Shown here in pieces: positions 18,012 to 26,814 of a stretch of DNA of 64,000 nucleotides. Each line of letters opens with the position of its first letter. Within the stretch, counting starts at the first letter, position 1. The stretch covers positions 62,001 to 126,000 of the forward strand of contig NZ_BPLK01000003.1 of NCBI RefSeq assembly GCF_019656215.1, in the 5' to 3' direction. The stretch comes from Apilactobacillus zhangqiuensis. GTDB taxonomy: Bacteria; Bacillota; Bacilli; Lactobacillales; Lactobacillaceae. A model generated the notes under the pieces. That model searched no databases, was not told where the DNA came from, and worked only from the letters and a program-made list of their open reading frames with translations. A program made the translations under genes and the position numbers.

Positions 18012-18039
18012 ACTTTACATAATATATATTATGCGAAGT
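18012..18039. other. dif: dif site (XerCD chromosome dimer resolution site)
   Basis: 28-bp site with 11-bp arms ACTTTACATAA and TTATGCGAAGT around the central hexamer TATATA. Read on the minus strand it agrees at 24 of 28 positions with the B. subtilis dif as I recall it; the TTATGTAAAxT half, the more conserved XerD-side arm, is kept. It lies in a non-coding gap of 256 bp (17909-18164). The main direction of genes flips here: + to the left, - to the right, as expected where the two replication forks meet. ParE/ParC are close by. Confidence 0.85.
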
Positions 18040-18164
18040 AGACTATAAAAGAAGAAGTAACAATGATTTTCATTTTTGCATTTATTATTAAACTTAATTT
18101 TATTTATATATTCTCGTAATATGTTTATGATATGATTTGTATAAATTATTTGGAGGTTTTTTAT

Positions 18165-18695
18165 ATGATTACCTTTAGTGATCTTTCTAGTAATGATGAT
18201 TTAAATTATTGGTCAGATCTATATTCAAGTTCTTTTCCAGCTAATCAGCAAATTAACGTTAATGATTTAACTAATATTGCTGATTCTAACAAATCCGTTA
18301 AAATGCTGCTAATTCAGTTAGACTCTAAAAATGTTGGTATCATTTATCTTGTTGATTTTGACGAGCAAGCATTCATATTATATCTTGCTATTGATTCTAA
18401 TATGCGTGGTAACGGTTTAGGAAAATTAACCATAAATGCCTTGAAATCAAGATTTATGGATGGTTTTATTCTTGAATCCGAGTCGATCTTGATTGATTCT
18501 GATAATCCTAAACAAAGAAATGCTAGATATCGTTTCTATACCAATAACGGTATGATTGATACTGATTTGGCAAGCAAGGATTCTGATGACGAATTCCACC
18601 TACTTACTTCAAATAAGGATGCTGGTGTTGATTTATACAAGAAAGCCAATAAAATCCTTGGATTAGATGTAGATGTAATTAAATACAATAAATAG
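18165..18695 (+). CDS. GNAT family N-acetyltransferase
   Basis: 176 aa. The acetyl-CoA motif A is clear: LYLAIDSNMRGNGLGKLTINAL (R/Q-x-x-G-x-G), around residues 74-95, after the beta-4 strand. A C-terminal strand has the ARYRFYTNNGM pattern seen in acetyltransferases that act on small molecules. The ATG at 18165 follows TGGAGG at eight bases; an in-frame ATG at 18132 lacks one. The substrate is unknown. It is the first gene after the dif site and stands alone. Confidence 0.88.
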   Translation: MITFSDLSSNDDLNYWSDLYSSSFPANQQINVNDLTNIADSNKSVKMLLIQLDSKNVGIIYLVDFDEQAFILYLAIDSNMRGNGLGKLTINALKSRFMDGFILESESILIDSDNPKQRNARYRFYTNNGMIDTDLASKDSDDEFHLLTSNKDAGVDLYKKANKILGLDVDVIKYNK

Positions 18696-18702
18696 TAAAA
18701 AA

Positions 18703-18790
18703 TAGGACGCTCTCTGCTGCACGTTTAAACGTTTATATGTATAGTTATACATTTGCGTGCAATGTGAGACGTCCTAAATACATAGGATAT
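18703..18790 (+). other. Structured intergenic element with mutually exclusive hairpins
   Basis: A long hairpin spans 18703-18776: TAGGACG / CGTCCTA, then TCTC / GAGA after a one-base bulge, then TGCACG / CGTGCA, capped by the palindrome ATGTATA-GT-TATACAT (18737-18752). The 3' TCCTA can instead pair with TAGGA at 18783-18787, just before TATTTTTT, a weak terminator-like hairpin. The layout resembles an attenuator between the acetyltransferase gene and the first paralog gene. It may simply be an elaborate terminator; the function is unknown. Confidence 0.45.
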
Positions 18791-18870
18791 TTTTTGCTAA
18801 GACTTATAAAGTTGGTTTTTAAGTTTCATGTGATAGAATGCATTCATACTTAAAATTAAGGAGAAGCAAA

Positions 18871-19356
18871 ATGAATGTTTTAAAGTTAAAAAGATCTGCA
18901 TATTTAATTATTGGGATAATAGTTATATTAATTGCTCTAGGAATTAGAAATACCATTGATAACGGAAAATTCTATCAATTTACAAATAACAATGCTGGAT
19001 TACTTGTGAAAGCTGATGAACATAAAAAAGTAATTTGGAAAATGGTAAATCAAGATTCTGACGTTACATATCTTTACTTTAATAAAAATAATCAAGTTTT
19101 AATTGCTGAAGATAAATCTGATCTAAATGGAATCTATAAGAATCCAAACAATTACAGTGATGACATTGGAACATTTAAAAATAACGGTGGCGAAATTACT
19201 TTTAATATTAAATACGATGAAGAACAAGTTAACATTAAAATCTATAACTTGAAGAAGGTCAACGATAGTAAATTTGTTGCTGTTAGTGAAACTAATTCAG
19301 GAAGTACTTCATTTAAAAAGAATATTACAATTACAAAAAATGGATTTATTAAATAA
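18871..19356 (+). CDS. Small membrane-anchored protein, paralog family member A
   Basis: 161 aa. A basic N-terminus and one membrane helix (about residues 8-27, LIIGIIVILIALGIRNT) are followed by an outward domain of about 130 residues with alternating strands and a VIWKM motif. It is the most divergent of five related genes between 18871 and 21702; shared points are the xIxGIxNTI helix end, the WK block near residue 50 and a YLYFNKNNQ-type strand. ATG chosen after AAGGAG. A possible promoter is TTGGTT, 16 nt, TAGAAT (18834-18839). I do not recognise a named family. Confidence 0.7.
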   Translation: MNVLKLKRSAYLIIGIIVILIALGIRNTIDNGKFYQFTNNNAGLLVKADEHKKVIWKMVNQDSDVTYLYFNKNNQVLIAEDKSDLNGIYKNPNNYSDDIGTFKNNGGEITFNIKYDEEQVNIKIYNLKKVNDSKFVAVSETNSGSTSFKKNITITKNGFIK

Positions 19357-19387
19357 AAAGAAGGGGATAGATATCCCCTTCTTTTTT
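19354..19387. terminator. Terminator after paralog A
   Basis: AAGAAGGGGAT pairs with ATCCCCTTCTT around a short loop, with A and T runs outside. Confidence 0.9.
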
Positions 19388-19416
19388 GTATATTCCCCCT
19401 ATTTCACTAAGAGAAA

Positions 19417-19453
19417 TAAAAAAGCATTCCATTGGAATTGGAATGCTTTTTCT
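19417..19453 (-). terminator. Terminator after paralog B
   Basis: AAAAAAGCATTCCA / TGGAATGCTTTTT stem around a 7-nt loop; A-run on the left serves as the U-tract of the minus-strand transcript. The stem is nearly identical to the one at 21714-21751. Confidence 0.88.
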
Positions 19454-19912
19454 TTAATCGTTATCAGAAGAAAGTTTACCAACTTGTTTGAAGGTAACTT
19501 TTCCCTTTCCGTTATCTTTACCAGAAATGTTGTTTCCATCCACTTGTAAATCAGTAAATTTCTTGTCGTCTTCTGAATGTTGTTCCATTGTTACAGTATT
19601 GCCATCTGCCTTGTAGTCCTCAGTATCATCAGTACTGAATTCTTCTGGATCGTTGGATGCGTAGTATGTACCATCTGTCTTAAATACGACATAAGTAACA
19701 TCAAAATCATCATCGGCAGAATCTGATACTTTCCAAACTGTATTCTTTGAAGCATCCTTTTTAATTACGCTTTCAGCACTTGGACCAGAACTAAATGGAT
19801 TACCACTAGACATAGTGTTTTTAATGCCCAAAATAACGATAATTGCAATTACTACAATTGCTGCCCAAAAAACTTTGGGACGATCTTGTTTAAACTGTTT
19901 AATTTTATTCAT
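19454..19912 (-). CDS. Small membrane-anchored protein, paralog family member B
   Basis: 152 aa. N-terminus MNKIKQFKQDRPKVFWAAIV matches the family pattern (K-x-F-K-x-x-x-P-K-x-F-W before the helix), membrane helix about residues 15-33, then GNPFSSGPSAESVI and TVWKV as in the other members. The outer domain is very acidic (runs of Asp/Glu). The ribosome binding site GGGAAGG precedes the ATG. It follows member C by 20 bp on the same strand and is probably co-transcribed with it. Function unknown. Confidence 0.75.
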   Translation of the reverse strand: MNKIKQFKQDRPKVFWAAIVVIAIIVILGIKNTMSSGNPFSSGPSAESVIKKDASKNTVWKVSDSADDDFDVTYVVFKTDGTYYASNDPEEFSTDDTEDYKADGNTVTMEQHSEDDKKFTDLQVDGNNISGKDNGKGKVTFKQVGKLSSDND

Positions 19913-19932
19913 GATAACCTTCCCATTTTAGT

Positions 19933-20448
19933 TTAGTCAGTTACTTTTCTAGTTGTTTCCTTTAATGTTATTGCATAACCTGATTTGGTTTGGCCTTGCT
20001 CGCTTACACTTAGATTTGCTTGAATGTTGTTATTGTCATCAAGTTTTAAATCTGAGAATGTAGCACTGAAGTCATTACCATCTTCATCAGTTAAATGCAT
20101 TACAAGTCTATCATTACTTAAACTATATTCGGCGATATTATCACTATATTTAGATGAATCACGATAGGCATAAATATCACTAATAGGATCGTTATCCCCT
20201 TTTTCAGTAGTGTAAATCACCTTGTCTTTACTCAAGAAATAAAAGTATTCAGTTTGATCATTTAGTGTGGCTTTCCATACTCTTTTGTCTTGTGTAGATT
20301 GGTTAATAACTGAAACTGGAGTTGGACCAGTAAGACTACCTGTAAAAATAACATTTTTAACACCAATAATTACTGTAACAGAAACTACCGCAACGATTAC
20401 CCAAAAAATATTGCGATGAGCCTGCTTAAAAGCGCTAATTGCTGACAT
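19933..20448 (-). CDS. Small membrane-anchored protein, paralog family member C
   Basis: 171 aa. N-terminus MSAISAFKQAHRNIFWVIVAVV with a membrane helix at about residues 15-35, then the family features GPTPVSVI, RVWKA and a YFYFLSKD strand. The outer domain of about 130 residues looks beta-rich. The ribosome binding site AAGGGGGA is strong. It diverges from member D across a 236-bp gap; a -10 TATAAT lies at 20497-20502 on the minus strand and a TTTCATATGAAA palindrome at 20477-20488 lies between it and the start codon. Function unknown. Confidence 0.75.
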   Translation of the reverse strand: MSAISAFKQAHRNIFWVIVAVVSVTVIIGVKNVIFTGSLTGPTPVSVINQSTQDKRVWKATLNDQTEYFYFLSKDKVIYTTEKGDNDPISDIYAYRDSSKYSDNIAEYSLSNDRLVMHLTDEDGNDFSATFSDLKLDDNNNIQANLSVSEQGQTKSGYAITLKETTRKVTD

Positions 20449-20476
20449 TAAATATCCCCCTTGAATTAAAAATATA

Positions 20477-20488
20477 TTTCATATGAAA
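20477..20488. promoter_or_regulatory. Operator-like palindrome before paralog C
   Basis: Perfect 12-bp palindrome TTTCATATGAAA between the -10 box and the start codon of paralog C, a position where a bound repressor would block transcription. No known regulator is assigned. Confidence 0.4.
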
Positions 20489-20605
20489 CTAATAAAATTA
20501 TAACATAGAATTAAGAATTATTAAGAAAATATAAAGTTTTTAGTAATTTGTTATACTTATCCTAAATAAAAAGAAGATATTTACACATTTCTGTTTATAC
20601 CGTAT

Positions 20606-20619
20606 GTATAAATTTATAC
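20606..20619. promoter_or_regulatory. Operator-like palindrome before paralog D
   Basis: Perfect 14-bp palindrome GTATAAATTTATAC, preceded by a further TTTATAC at 20594-20600 (19-bp spacing). It sits just upstream of the expected -35 of a promoter with -10 TATACT at 20642-20647. A similar palindrome precedes paralog E. Confidence 0.45.
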
Positions 20620-20684
20620 TATTCATTACTTTAACTTATGCTATACTAAAATAAGATTAATTTTATTTTTTAGGGAGATTTTTT

Positions 20685-21140
20685 ATGAATTCTATTAAAA
20701 ATTTTAAAGCCAAGAATCCTAAGGCTTTTTGGGCAATTATAGTTGTTGTTGTCGGACTTGTTGTAGTTGGTTTCGTTAACAATAACAATAACGGTACACC
20801 TTTTAGTTTCAGTAAAACACCACAAAAGATGATTCAAGACGCCGGAACTGACAAAGTTTGGAAAATGTCTTTTGCTGGACATGCCGAATATCTAAAATTT
20901 GGTGACAATAACAAGGCTTATGCAGGAGAAGATAAGGATGACGTATCAAGCATAAGTAATGATAACTACAAATATTTGAGCAATAATGAAGTAAAGATTA
21001 CTGGATTTAGCGCAGATGACGGTTACGTTATTGATCTTAAAGATTTAAAAGTTGAAAACAACGAAATTAAAGGATCAATGGACTATTCATACAATGGTGA
21101 TCATAAAGGTATGGACGTTACATTAACACAAGAAGACTAG
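20685..21140 (+). CDS. Small membrane-anchored protein, paralog family member D
   Basis: 151 aa. The first 60 residues are nearly identical to member E: an IKNFKAKxPKAFW basic lead, a valine-rich membrane helix (about residues 16-34), an Asn-rich linker, SFSKTPQKMI, and DKVWK. The outer part (about residues 60-151) has diverged strongly from E. No cysteine is present, so there is no lipobox. ATG follows AGGGAGA. D and E look like a recent tandem duplication, with an intrinsic terminator between them. Function unknown. Confidence 0.8.
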   Translation: MNSIKNFKAKNPKAFWAIIVVVVGLVVVGFVNNNNNGTPFSFSKTPQKMIQDAGTDKVWKMSFAGHAEYLKFGDNNKAYAGEDKDDVSSISNDNYKYLSNNEVKITGFSADDGYVIDLKDLKVENNEIKGSMDYSYNGDHKGMDVTLTQED

Positions 21141-21152
21141 AAAAATATTATT

Positions 21153-21186
21153 AAGAAGAAAGCATACGCAGATGCTTTCTTTTTTG
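21153..21186 (+). terminator. Terminator after paralog D
   Basis: AGAAAGCAT / ATGCTTTCT stem with a 7-nt loop, followed by a T-run. Confidence 0.85.
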
Positions 21187-21192
21187 TACTTT

Positions 21193-21206
21193 ATGTATAA
21201 ATACAT
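21193..21206. promoter_or_regulatory. Operator-like palindrome before paralog E
   Basis: Perfect inverted repeat ATGTAT-AA-ATACAT overlapping the expected -35 position of a promoter with -10 TATACT at 21218-21223. Resembles the palindromes at 20606-20619 and 18737-18752. Confidence 0.45.
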
Positions 21207-21258
21207 TTAATCTATGATATACTAATAAGTGAATAATTTTAATTTTAAGGAGTTTCTT

Positions 21259-21702
21259 ATGAATTTTATCAAGAATTTTAAAGCCAAAAGCCCTAAAGCA
21301 TTTTGGACAATTATCGTTGTCGTTGTAGCACTTGTGGTAGTTGGATTCGCTAACAATAACAACAATGGTTCACCTATTAGTTTTAGTAAAACACCACAAA
21401 AAATGATTGAAGATGGTGGAACAGATAAGGTATGGAAACTTACTGCTAATAGTGCACCTAATGACCCATTGTATATTCAATTTGGTGCAGACAATAAACT
21501 ATACGGTGGCGATTCTAAAGATAACATTTCTACTAGTGATCCTGCTAAATACACATTTAAAGATAATGACAATTTAGATATTGATGCACCTGGTGCATTC
21601 AATATGGATTTAAAAAATTTAAAAATTGAGAATAATAAAATTAAGGGAATTGCTACAGATAAGAAAGAAAGTATTGAAATGACCTTAACACCTGTAAATT
21701 AA
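21259..21702 (+). CDS. Small membrane-anchored protein, paralog family member E
   Basis: 147 aa with start ATG at 21259 (AAGGAG seven bases upstream; the in-frame ATG at 21229 lacks a ribosome binding site). The anchor, Asn-rich linker and SFSKTPQKMIEDGGTDKVWK are nearly the same as in member D, while the C-terminal 85 residues differ. The conserved anchor with a variable outer domain is what one sees in families where the exposed part is under diversifying selection, but other explanations are open. Last gene before the convergent carB. Function unknown. Confidence 0.8.
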   Translation: MNFIKNFKAKSPKAFWTIIVVVVALVVVGFANNNNNGSPISFSKTPQKMIEDGGTDKVWKLTANSAPNDPLYIQFGADNKLYGGDSKDNISTSDPAKYTFKDNDNLDIDAPGAFNMDLKNLKIENNKIKGIATDKKESIEMTLTPVN

Positions 21703-21713
21703 TAAATAAGATT

Positions 21714-21751
21714 AAATAAAAAAGCATTCCAGATGGAATGCTTTTTTATTT
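21714..21751. terminator. Bidirectional terminator between paralog E and carB
   Basis: AAATAAAAAAGCATTCCA pairs perfectly with TGGAATGCTTTTTTATTT around a 2-nt loop; it overlaps the stop codon of the convergent carB-like gene. Confidence 0.93.
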
Positions 21752-24247
21752 GTCATCAACTAATCTAAATTTGATTTTAGCCCCTACTTCTTGGGAACTA
21801 TTAGCATGATCAACTTTGACATTTAATTGTTTGAATGGGAATGTTGCTTGCATATGAGTAACTCTATTAGACATATCAGGCATATTCTTCATTAGTTCAT
21901 TAATATCCAATCTCTTGGTGTAGAAACGAACAAGTGCCCTCACCCAATTAATTCCAGTTGCTCTGCTTAGGAAAATAGTTTCAGTCAAACGTAATGGTCT
22001 GATACCGACATATTCAGATTCACCCTTTTTGTTTTGATTGAACAAGATTTGAACTAATCCAATCCAATTAGAGCTTTGAATATGTTCTTTAGATTCATTA
22101 ATATCTCTTTGTAATGCTTCGTCGTCTAGAACATAAGGAGTTTCGTATGCCGTTACATAGTCTAAATCACTCTTATTATTACTAATTAGCTTTTCTGTTG
22201 AGATAAAGTAACTTTCATCTTGGGTAACAAAGAAGTTTAATGCATAAGTAACGTCCTTAGGTAAGACAACCCCTGTTTCTTGATCAGGTGGCAATACTTG
22301 AACGTTCAAATCAGTATATTTCTTTAATTGTTTTAATAAGAAATGTCTGTTTCCTGGAATGAATACTCTAACTGGTTTTTCTAATTCAATGATATTTAAA
22401 ATGGCACCTAGCTGAATTGGTTCGATGTATTGCTTATCACTAATTTGTGGACTAAGTGATAATGCATTAGGATTATTATTCATAACAATCGTCTTGTAAC
22501 CAATTCTGTGTAACTGAATTAACATTTCAGCAGTGTAATAATCAGCACCTGTATTAGGACCTAGTTTATTACCACCACGACCAATAACTAACGCTGTCTT
22601 TTCTGATTCTTGAGTAGATTCATTTTCAATTTCATAACTACTGTAAAATGAACGAATGTTTTGATCAAATTCACCAGCTGATGGTTCAATTGCTTTATAG
22701 GTTGGATATTCTCCTGCGGCATGATATAACTCACGCACCTTTTCAATTGGTTGATGCCAAGTTTCAGCCATCATTCCATCACCGAAACCATGATCATGAG
22801 CAACCTCAATGGTGCTTAATTTCATTGGTTCCTTGATAATTAATTCTTCGACGTCCAGTAGTTCCTTTAATTTGTAGAAATAGAATTGATTAATTTTTGT
22901 TAATTCTTCTAATTCATCAACTTGATAGCCACGTCTTAGCGCTTCAATTAGTACTAGTAAACGGTCAGACTTAGGATGAATCAATTGACTAATTAATTCA
23001 TCACTACTGATTTCATACATACTTGGCAAGACATCGCGTGGTGAGAACTGTGAACTACGCAAAGCCTTTAGCATTGCTTCTTCAACGGTTCTCCCAACAC
23101 CAATAGTTGAACCAACGGATTTCATAGTTGTATTTAGATGTTGGTTAGCTTCTGGAACATTATCAAATGGCCAAACCGGCATCTTTATTACAACGTGATC
23201 CAGTGTAGGTTCCATAATTGGTGTTAAACGATGATAGTTAGCATGTAATTGAATTTCGGGTAAAGAATTACCAAGTAAAAGATTGGTACATACGTAAACC
23301 AATGGGTATCCAGTGGATCTAGCAGCTAGTGCGGAACTACTGTTAATCATTGGGTTAATTTTAGTAATGTAGTAGTTACTACCGTCATCAGGATCTAAAG
23401 CGAATTGGATATGACATAGACCAACAATGTTTAGTAAATCCATCATTTTAAATGTGGCAGTTCTCAAACTTTGATATTCAATATCATTAAGTGTTTGAAC
23501 TGGTGAAATTACGATTGAATCTCCGGAATGGACACCGACAGCATCGATATTCTCCAAGCCACTAATTAAAATTTTAGTGTTAGTTTGATCTCTAACGGCA
23601 ACTGTTTCAATTTGCTTGTATCCAACGATGCTCTTTTCAATGATACATACGCTATCGTCCTCAAATTCGTCTTCTAACATGTCTGAAAGTTCTTCTGCAT
23701 TATTACAGATGATTCTTTCAGTGCTTTCCCTACGATTAACTTTTTTAATGTTAACTGGGAAACCAATTTCTCTAACAACTTCAAAGGCTTCAGATTCACT
23801 TCTAACGATTTTAGAAGGAACGGCTGGTTCATCAATGCTGTTAATAGCAATCTTCATCTTGTCAGGATTATTGATAACCTTTAAAGACTCTTTAGAGATT
23901 CCTAAAACACGAACTCCTAAATCTGCTAGAATTCCTTGGTTTAATAGTTCCTGTGTAACGTGGATTGCTCTTAATCCCCCTGCAATTGGAAGAATTGCGT
24001 CAGGAGACTCTTTCTTAATTACATCAAGAACATTTTTTAAATTAATTTCTTTAATAAAGACATTAGCCGGTTGGACTTCCGAAAGAGTAAGTGAAAAAGG
24101 ATTATTATCAATCACTAAAACTTGAACGCCATTTTTCTTTAGAGCTGTCATCATTTGAAATGCAGCGGCATCAAGCTCAGTTTCACTTCCAATTTTAGAA
24201 GGTCCACCACCTAAAATTAATACCTTCTTGATTTTATTATCTATCAT
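21746..24247 (-). CDS. Degenerate carbamoyl-phosphate synthase large subunit (CarB-like pseudoenzyme)
   Basis: 833 aa, against about 1060 for CarB. The N-terminal half can be followed along its length: GGGPSKIGSETELD for the GxGPxxIGQ start, GGLRAIHV for GGQTALN, GVHSGDSIVISPVQTL kept, then KINPMINSSSALAARSTG where active enzymes have E-x-NPR-x-x-R. So the metal-binding Glu is K296 and the Arg is M300, and the glycine-rich ATP loop (near residue 170) reads VNRRESTERI. In the second half the ATP-grasp is largely deleted and the C-terminal allosteric MGS-like domain is missing. The frame is fully open with normal codon use, so the protein is probably made. It should not synthesise carbamoyl phosphate; its role is unknown. 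Confidence 0.85.
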   Translation of the reverse strand: MIDNKIKKVLILGGGPSKIGSETELDAAAFQMMTALKKNGVQVLVIDNNPFSLTLSEVQPANVFIKEINLKNVLDVIKKESPDAILPIAGGLRAIHVTQELLNQGILADLGVRVLGISKESLKVINNPDKMKIAINSIDEPAVPSKIVRSESEAFEVVREIGFPVNIKKVNRRESTERIICNNAEELSDMLEDEFEDDSVCIIEKSIVGYKQIETVAVRDQTNTKILISGLENIDAVGVHSGDSIVISPVQTLNDIEYQSLRTATFKMMDLLNIVGLCHIQFALDPDDGSNYYITKINPMINSSSALAARSTGYPLVYVCTNLLLGNSLPEIQLHANYHRLTPIMEPTLDHVVIKMPVWPFDNVPEANQHLNTTMKSVGSTIGVGRTVEEAMLKALRSSQFSPRDVLPSMYEISSDELISQLIHPKSDRLLVLIEALRRGYQVDELEELTKINQFYFYKLKELLDVEELIIKEPMKLSTIEVAHDHGFGDGMMAETWHQPIEKVRELYHAAGEYPTYKAIEPSAGEFDQNIRSFYSSYEIENESTQESEKTALVIGRGGNKLGPNTGADYYTAEMLIQLHRIGYKTIVMNNNPNALSLSPQISDKQYIEPIQLGAILNIIELEKPVRVFIPGNRHFLLKQLKKYTDLNVQVLPPDQETGVVLPKDVTYALNFFVTQDESYFISTEKLISNNKSDLDYVTAYETPYVLDDEALQRDINESKEHIQSSNWIGLVQILFNQNKKGESEYVGIRPLRLTETIFLSRATGINWVRALVRFYTKRLDINELMKNMPDMSNRVTHMQATFPFKQLNVKVDHANSSQEVGAKIKFRLVDDK

Positions 24248-24250
24248 TAG

Positions 24251-25324
24251 TTATCTCCTTTGTGAGCTAACGTTTTCTAGAAATTCTTCGAACAAGTCAG
24301 CACTATCCTGTGGACCAGGTCCACCATCAGGTGAGAATTGAACGGAAAAAGCAGGATAATCACGGTGTCTGATACCCTGAACAGTTCCATTAACCAAATC
24401 AACATATGTAATCAATAGTTGATCATGGATGATTGATTTAGGATCAACAGCATATCCTTCGCTTTGTGATGCATAGATGATTTGGTTGGTAATAATTTGT
24501 CTGATGGGATGATTACTACCATGGTGTTCACCATCTAATTTGTAAACGTTAGCGTCATTAGCCAAGGCAAACAATTCGTGACCTAGTCCCATCGCAAACA
24601 TAGGAATTTCTTTTTGTACTTCTCTAATCATTTGTAGCACGGAATCGGGTAAATCCCTTGGAGAACCAGGTCCGGTTGATAGAACAACTCCATCCGGATC
24701 TAAATCAAAGATTTCCTGACTACTTGTATCAAATGGCATCACAATAACATTGCAATCAAGGTCAGCTAGCTTACGTAAAATACCATACTTAAGGCCGAAA
24801 TCGATTAGAACGATATTATATCCATCACCAGTGTTTGGAAATGGAGCTTTAGTTGAAACTTGATTTACCTGTTGATTAGTAAGCACAGTCGCATGAAGTT
24901 GATCAAAAGCATGTTCATCATCAACATCGACGATACTTGCTTTCATGGTTTGCTTGCGATTTAATCGACGAGTTAATTCTCTGGTATCAATGCCTGCAAT
25001 ACCGGGGATGTTGTGTTGCTTTAAAAATAGATCTAAGTTTAAGTTTCCTAATCTATTGGTAGAAATGTTGGAGTATTCCTTAACGACTACTCCTTTAGAA
25101 TTCGTCACGATGGCTTCAAAACTTTTATGATTAATCCCTGTATTACCAATAGATGGTTGTGTAAACACAATGATTTGATTATGGTAAATTTGATTTGTTA
25201 TAACTTCTTGATAGCCTAACATATTAGAATTTACAATAATTTCTCCAGTTGTGGTTGCTTTAGCCCCGAAGGCCTTACCTTTATATGAAGTTCCATCTTC
25301 TAATATTAAATATCTAGTGGTCAT
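24251..25324 (-). CDS. Degenerate carbamoyl-phosphate synthase small subunit (CarA-like pseudoenzyme)
   Basis: 357 aa, normal CarA length. The N-terminal CPS domain is well kept (YLILEDGTSYKGKAFGA, TTGEIIVNSNMLGYQE, GIAGIDTRELTR). In the glutamine amidotransferase domain the nucleophile motif GICLGHQ reads AMGLGHE, so the catalytic Cys is G246. The HPE of the triad reads SPD (S331, D333), and SQNHG is SQSEG. All three glutaminase triad residues are lost. It is 3 bp from the carB-like gene and 33 bp after pyrR. A hairpin in the mRNA (25337-25355) sits directly before its ribosome binding site. Confidence 0.88.
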   Translation of the reverse strand: MTTRYLILEDGTSYKGKAFGAKATTTGEIIVNSNMLGYQEVITNQIYHNQIIVFTQPSIGNTGINHKSFEAIVTNSKGVVVKEYSNISTNRLGNLNLDLFLKQHNIPGIAGIDTRELTRRLNRKQTMKASIVDVDDEHAFDQLHATVLTNQQVNQVSTKAPFPNTGDGYNIVLIDFGLKYGILRKLADLDCNVIVMPFDTSSQEIFDLDPDGVVLSTGPGSPRDLPDSVLQMIREVQKEIPMFAMGLGHELFALANDANVYKLDGEHHGSNHPIRQIITNQIIYASQSEGYAVDPKSIIHDQLLITYVDLVNGTVQGIRHRDYPAFSVQFSPDGGPGPQDSADLFEEFLENVSSQRR

Positions 25325-25336
25325 AACAACAATCTC

Positions 25337-25355
25337 CTTAAATATTTTATTTAAG
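25337..25355 (-). promoter_or_regulatory. Hairpin directly before the carA ribosome binding site
   Basis: On the transcript CUUAAAUA pairs with UAUUUAAG around AAA, and the Shine-Dalgarno begins at the last base. It may tune translation of the carA-like gene. It does not resemble the PyrR-binding loop. Confidence 0.4.
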
Positions 25356-25357
25356 AG

Positions 25358-26809
<1,452 letters not shown>

Positions 26810-26814
<5 letters not shown>

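Noticed and set aside
17975..18022. A 15-codon reading frame (MQRTLLDLLKIIYFT) after GGTGGGG
   Set aside because: The ribosome binding site is too close to the ATG, the frame runs into the dif site, and there is no family match or toxin-like hydrophobic helix.
23616..24125. Long open frame on the + strand inside the carB-like gene
   Set aside because: No ribosome binding site and no recognisable domain; it is the mirror of the coding strand.
21746..25324. A normal carbamoyl-phosphate synthase (carAB)
   Set aside because: Key catalytic residues in both subunits and one ATP-grasp domain are missing, so the active annotation would mislead.
25325..25357. PyrR attenuator between pyrR and carA
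   Set aside because: The gap is only 33 bp, holds an AT-only hairpin, and lacks the PyrR-binding consensus loop and a terminator.
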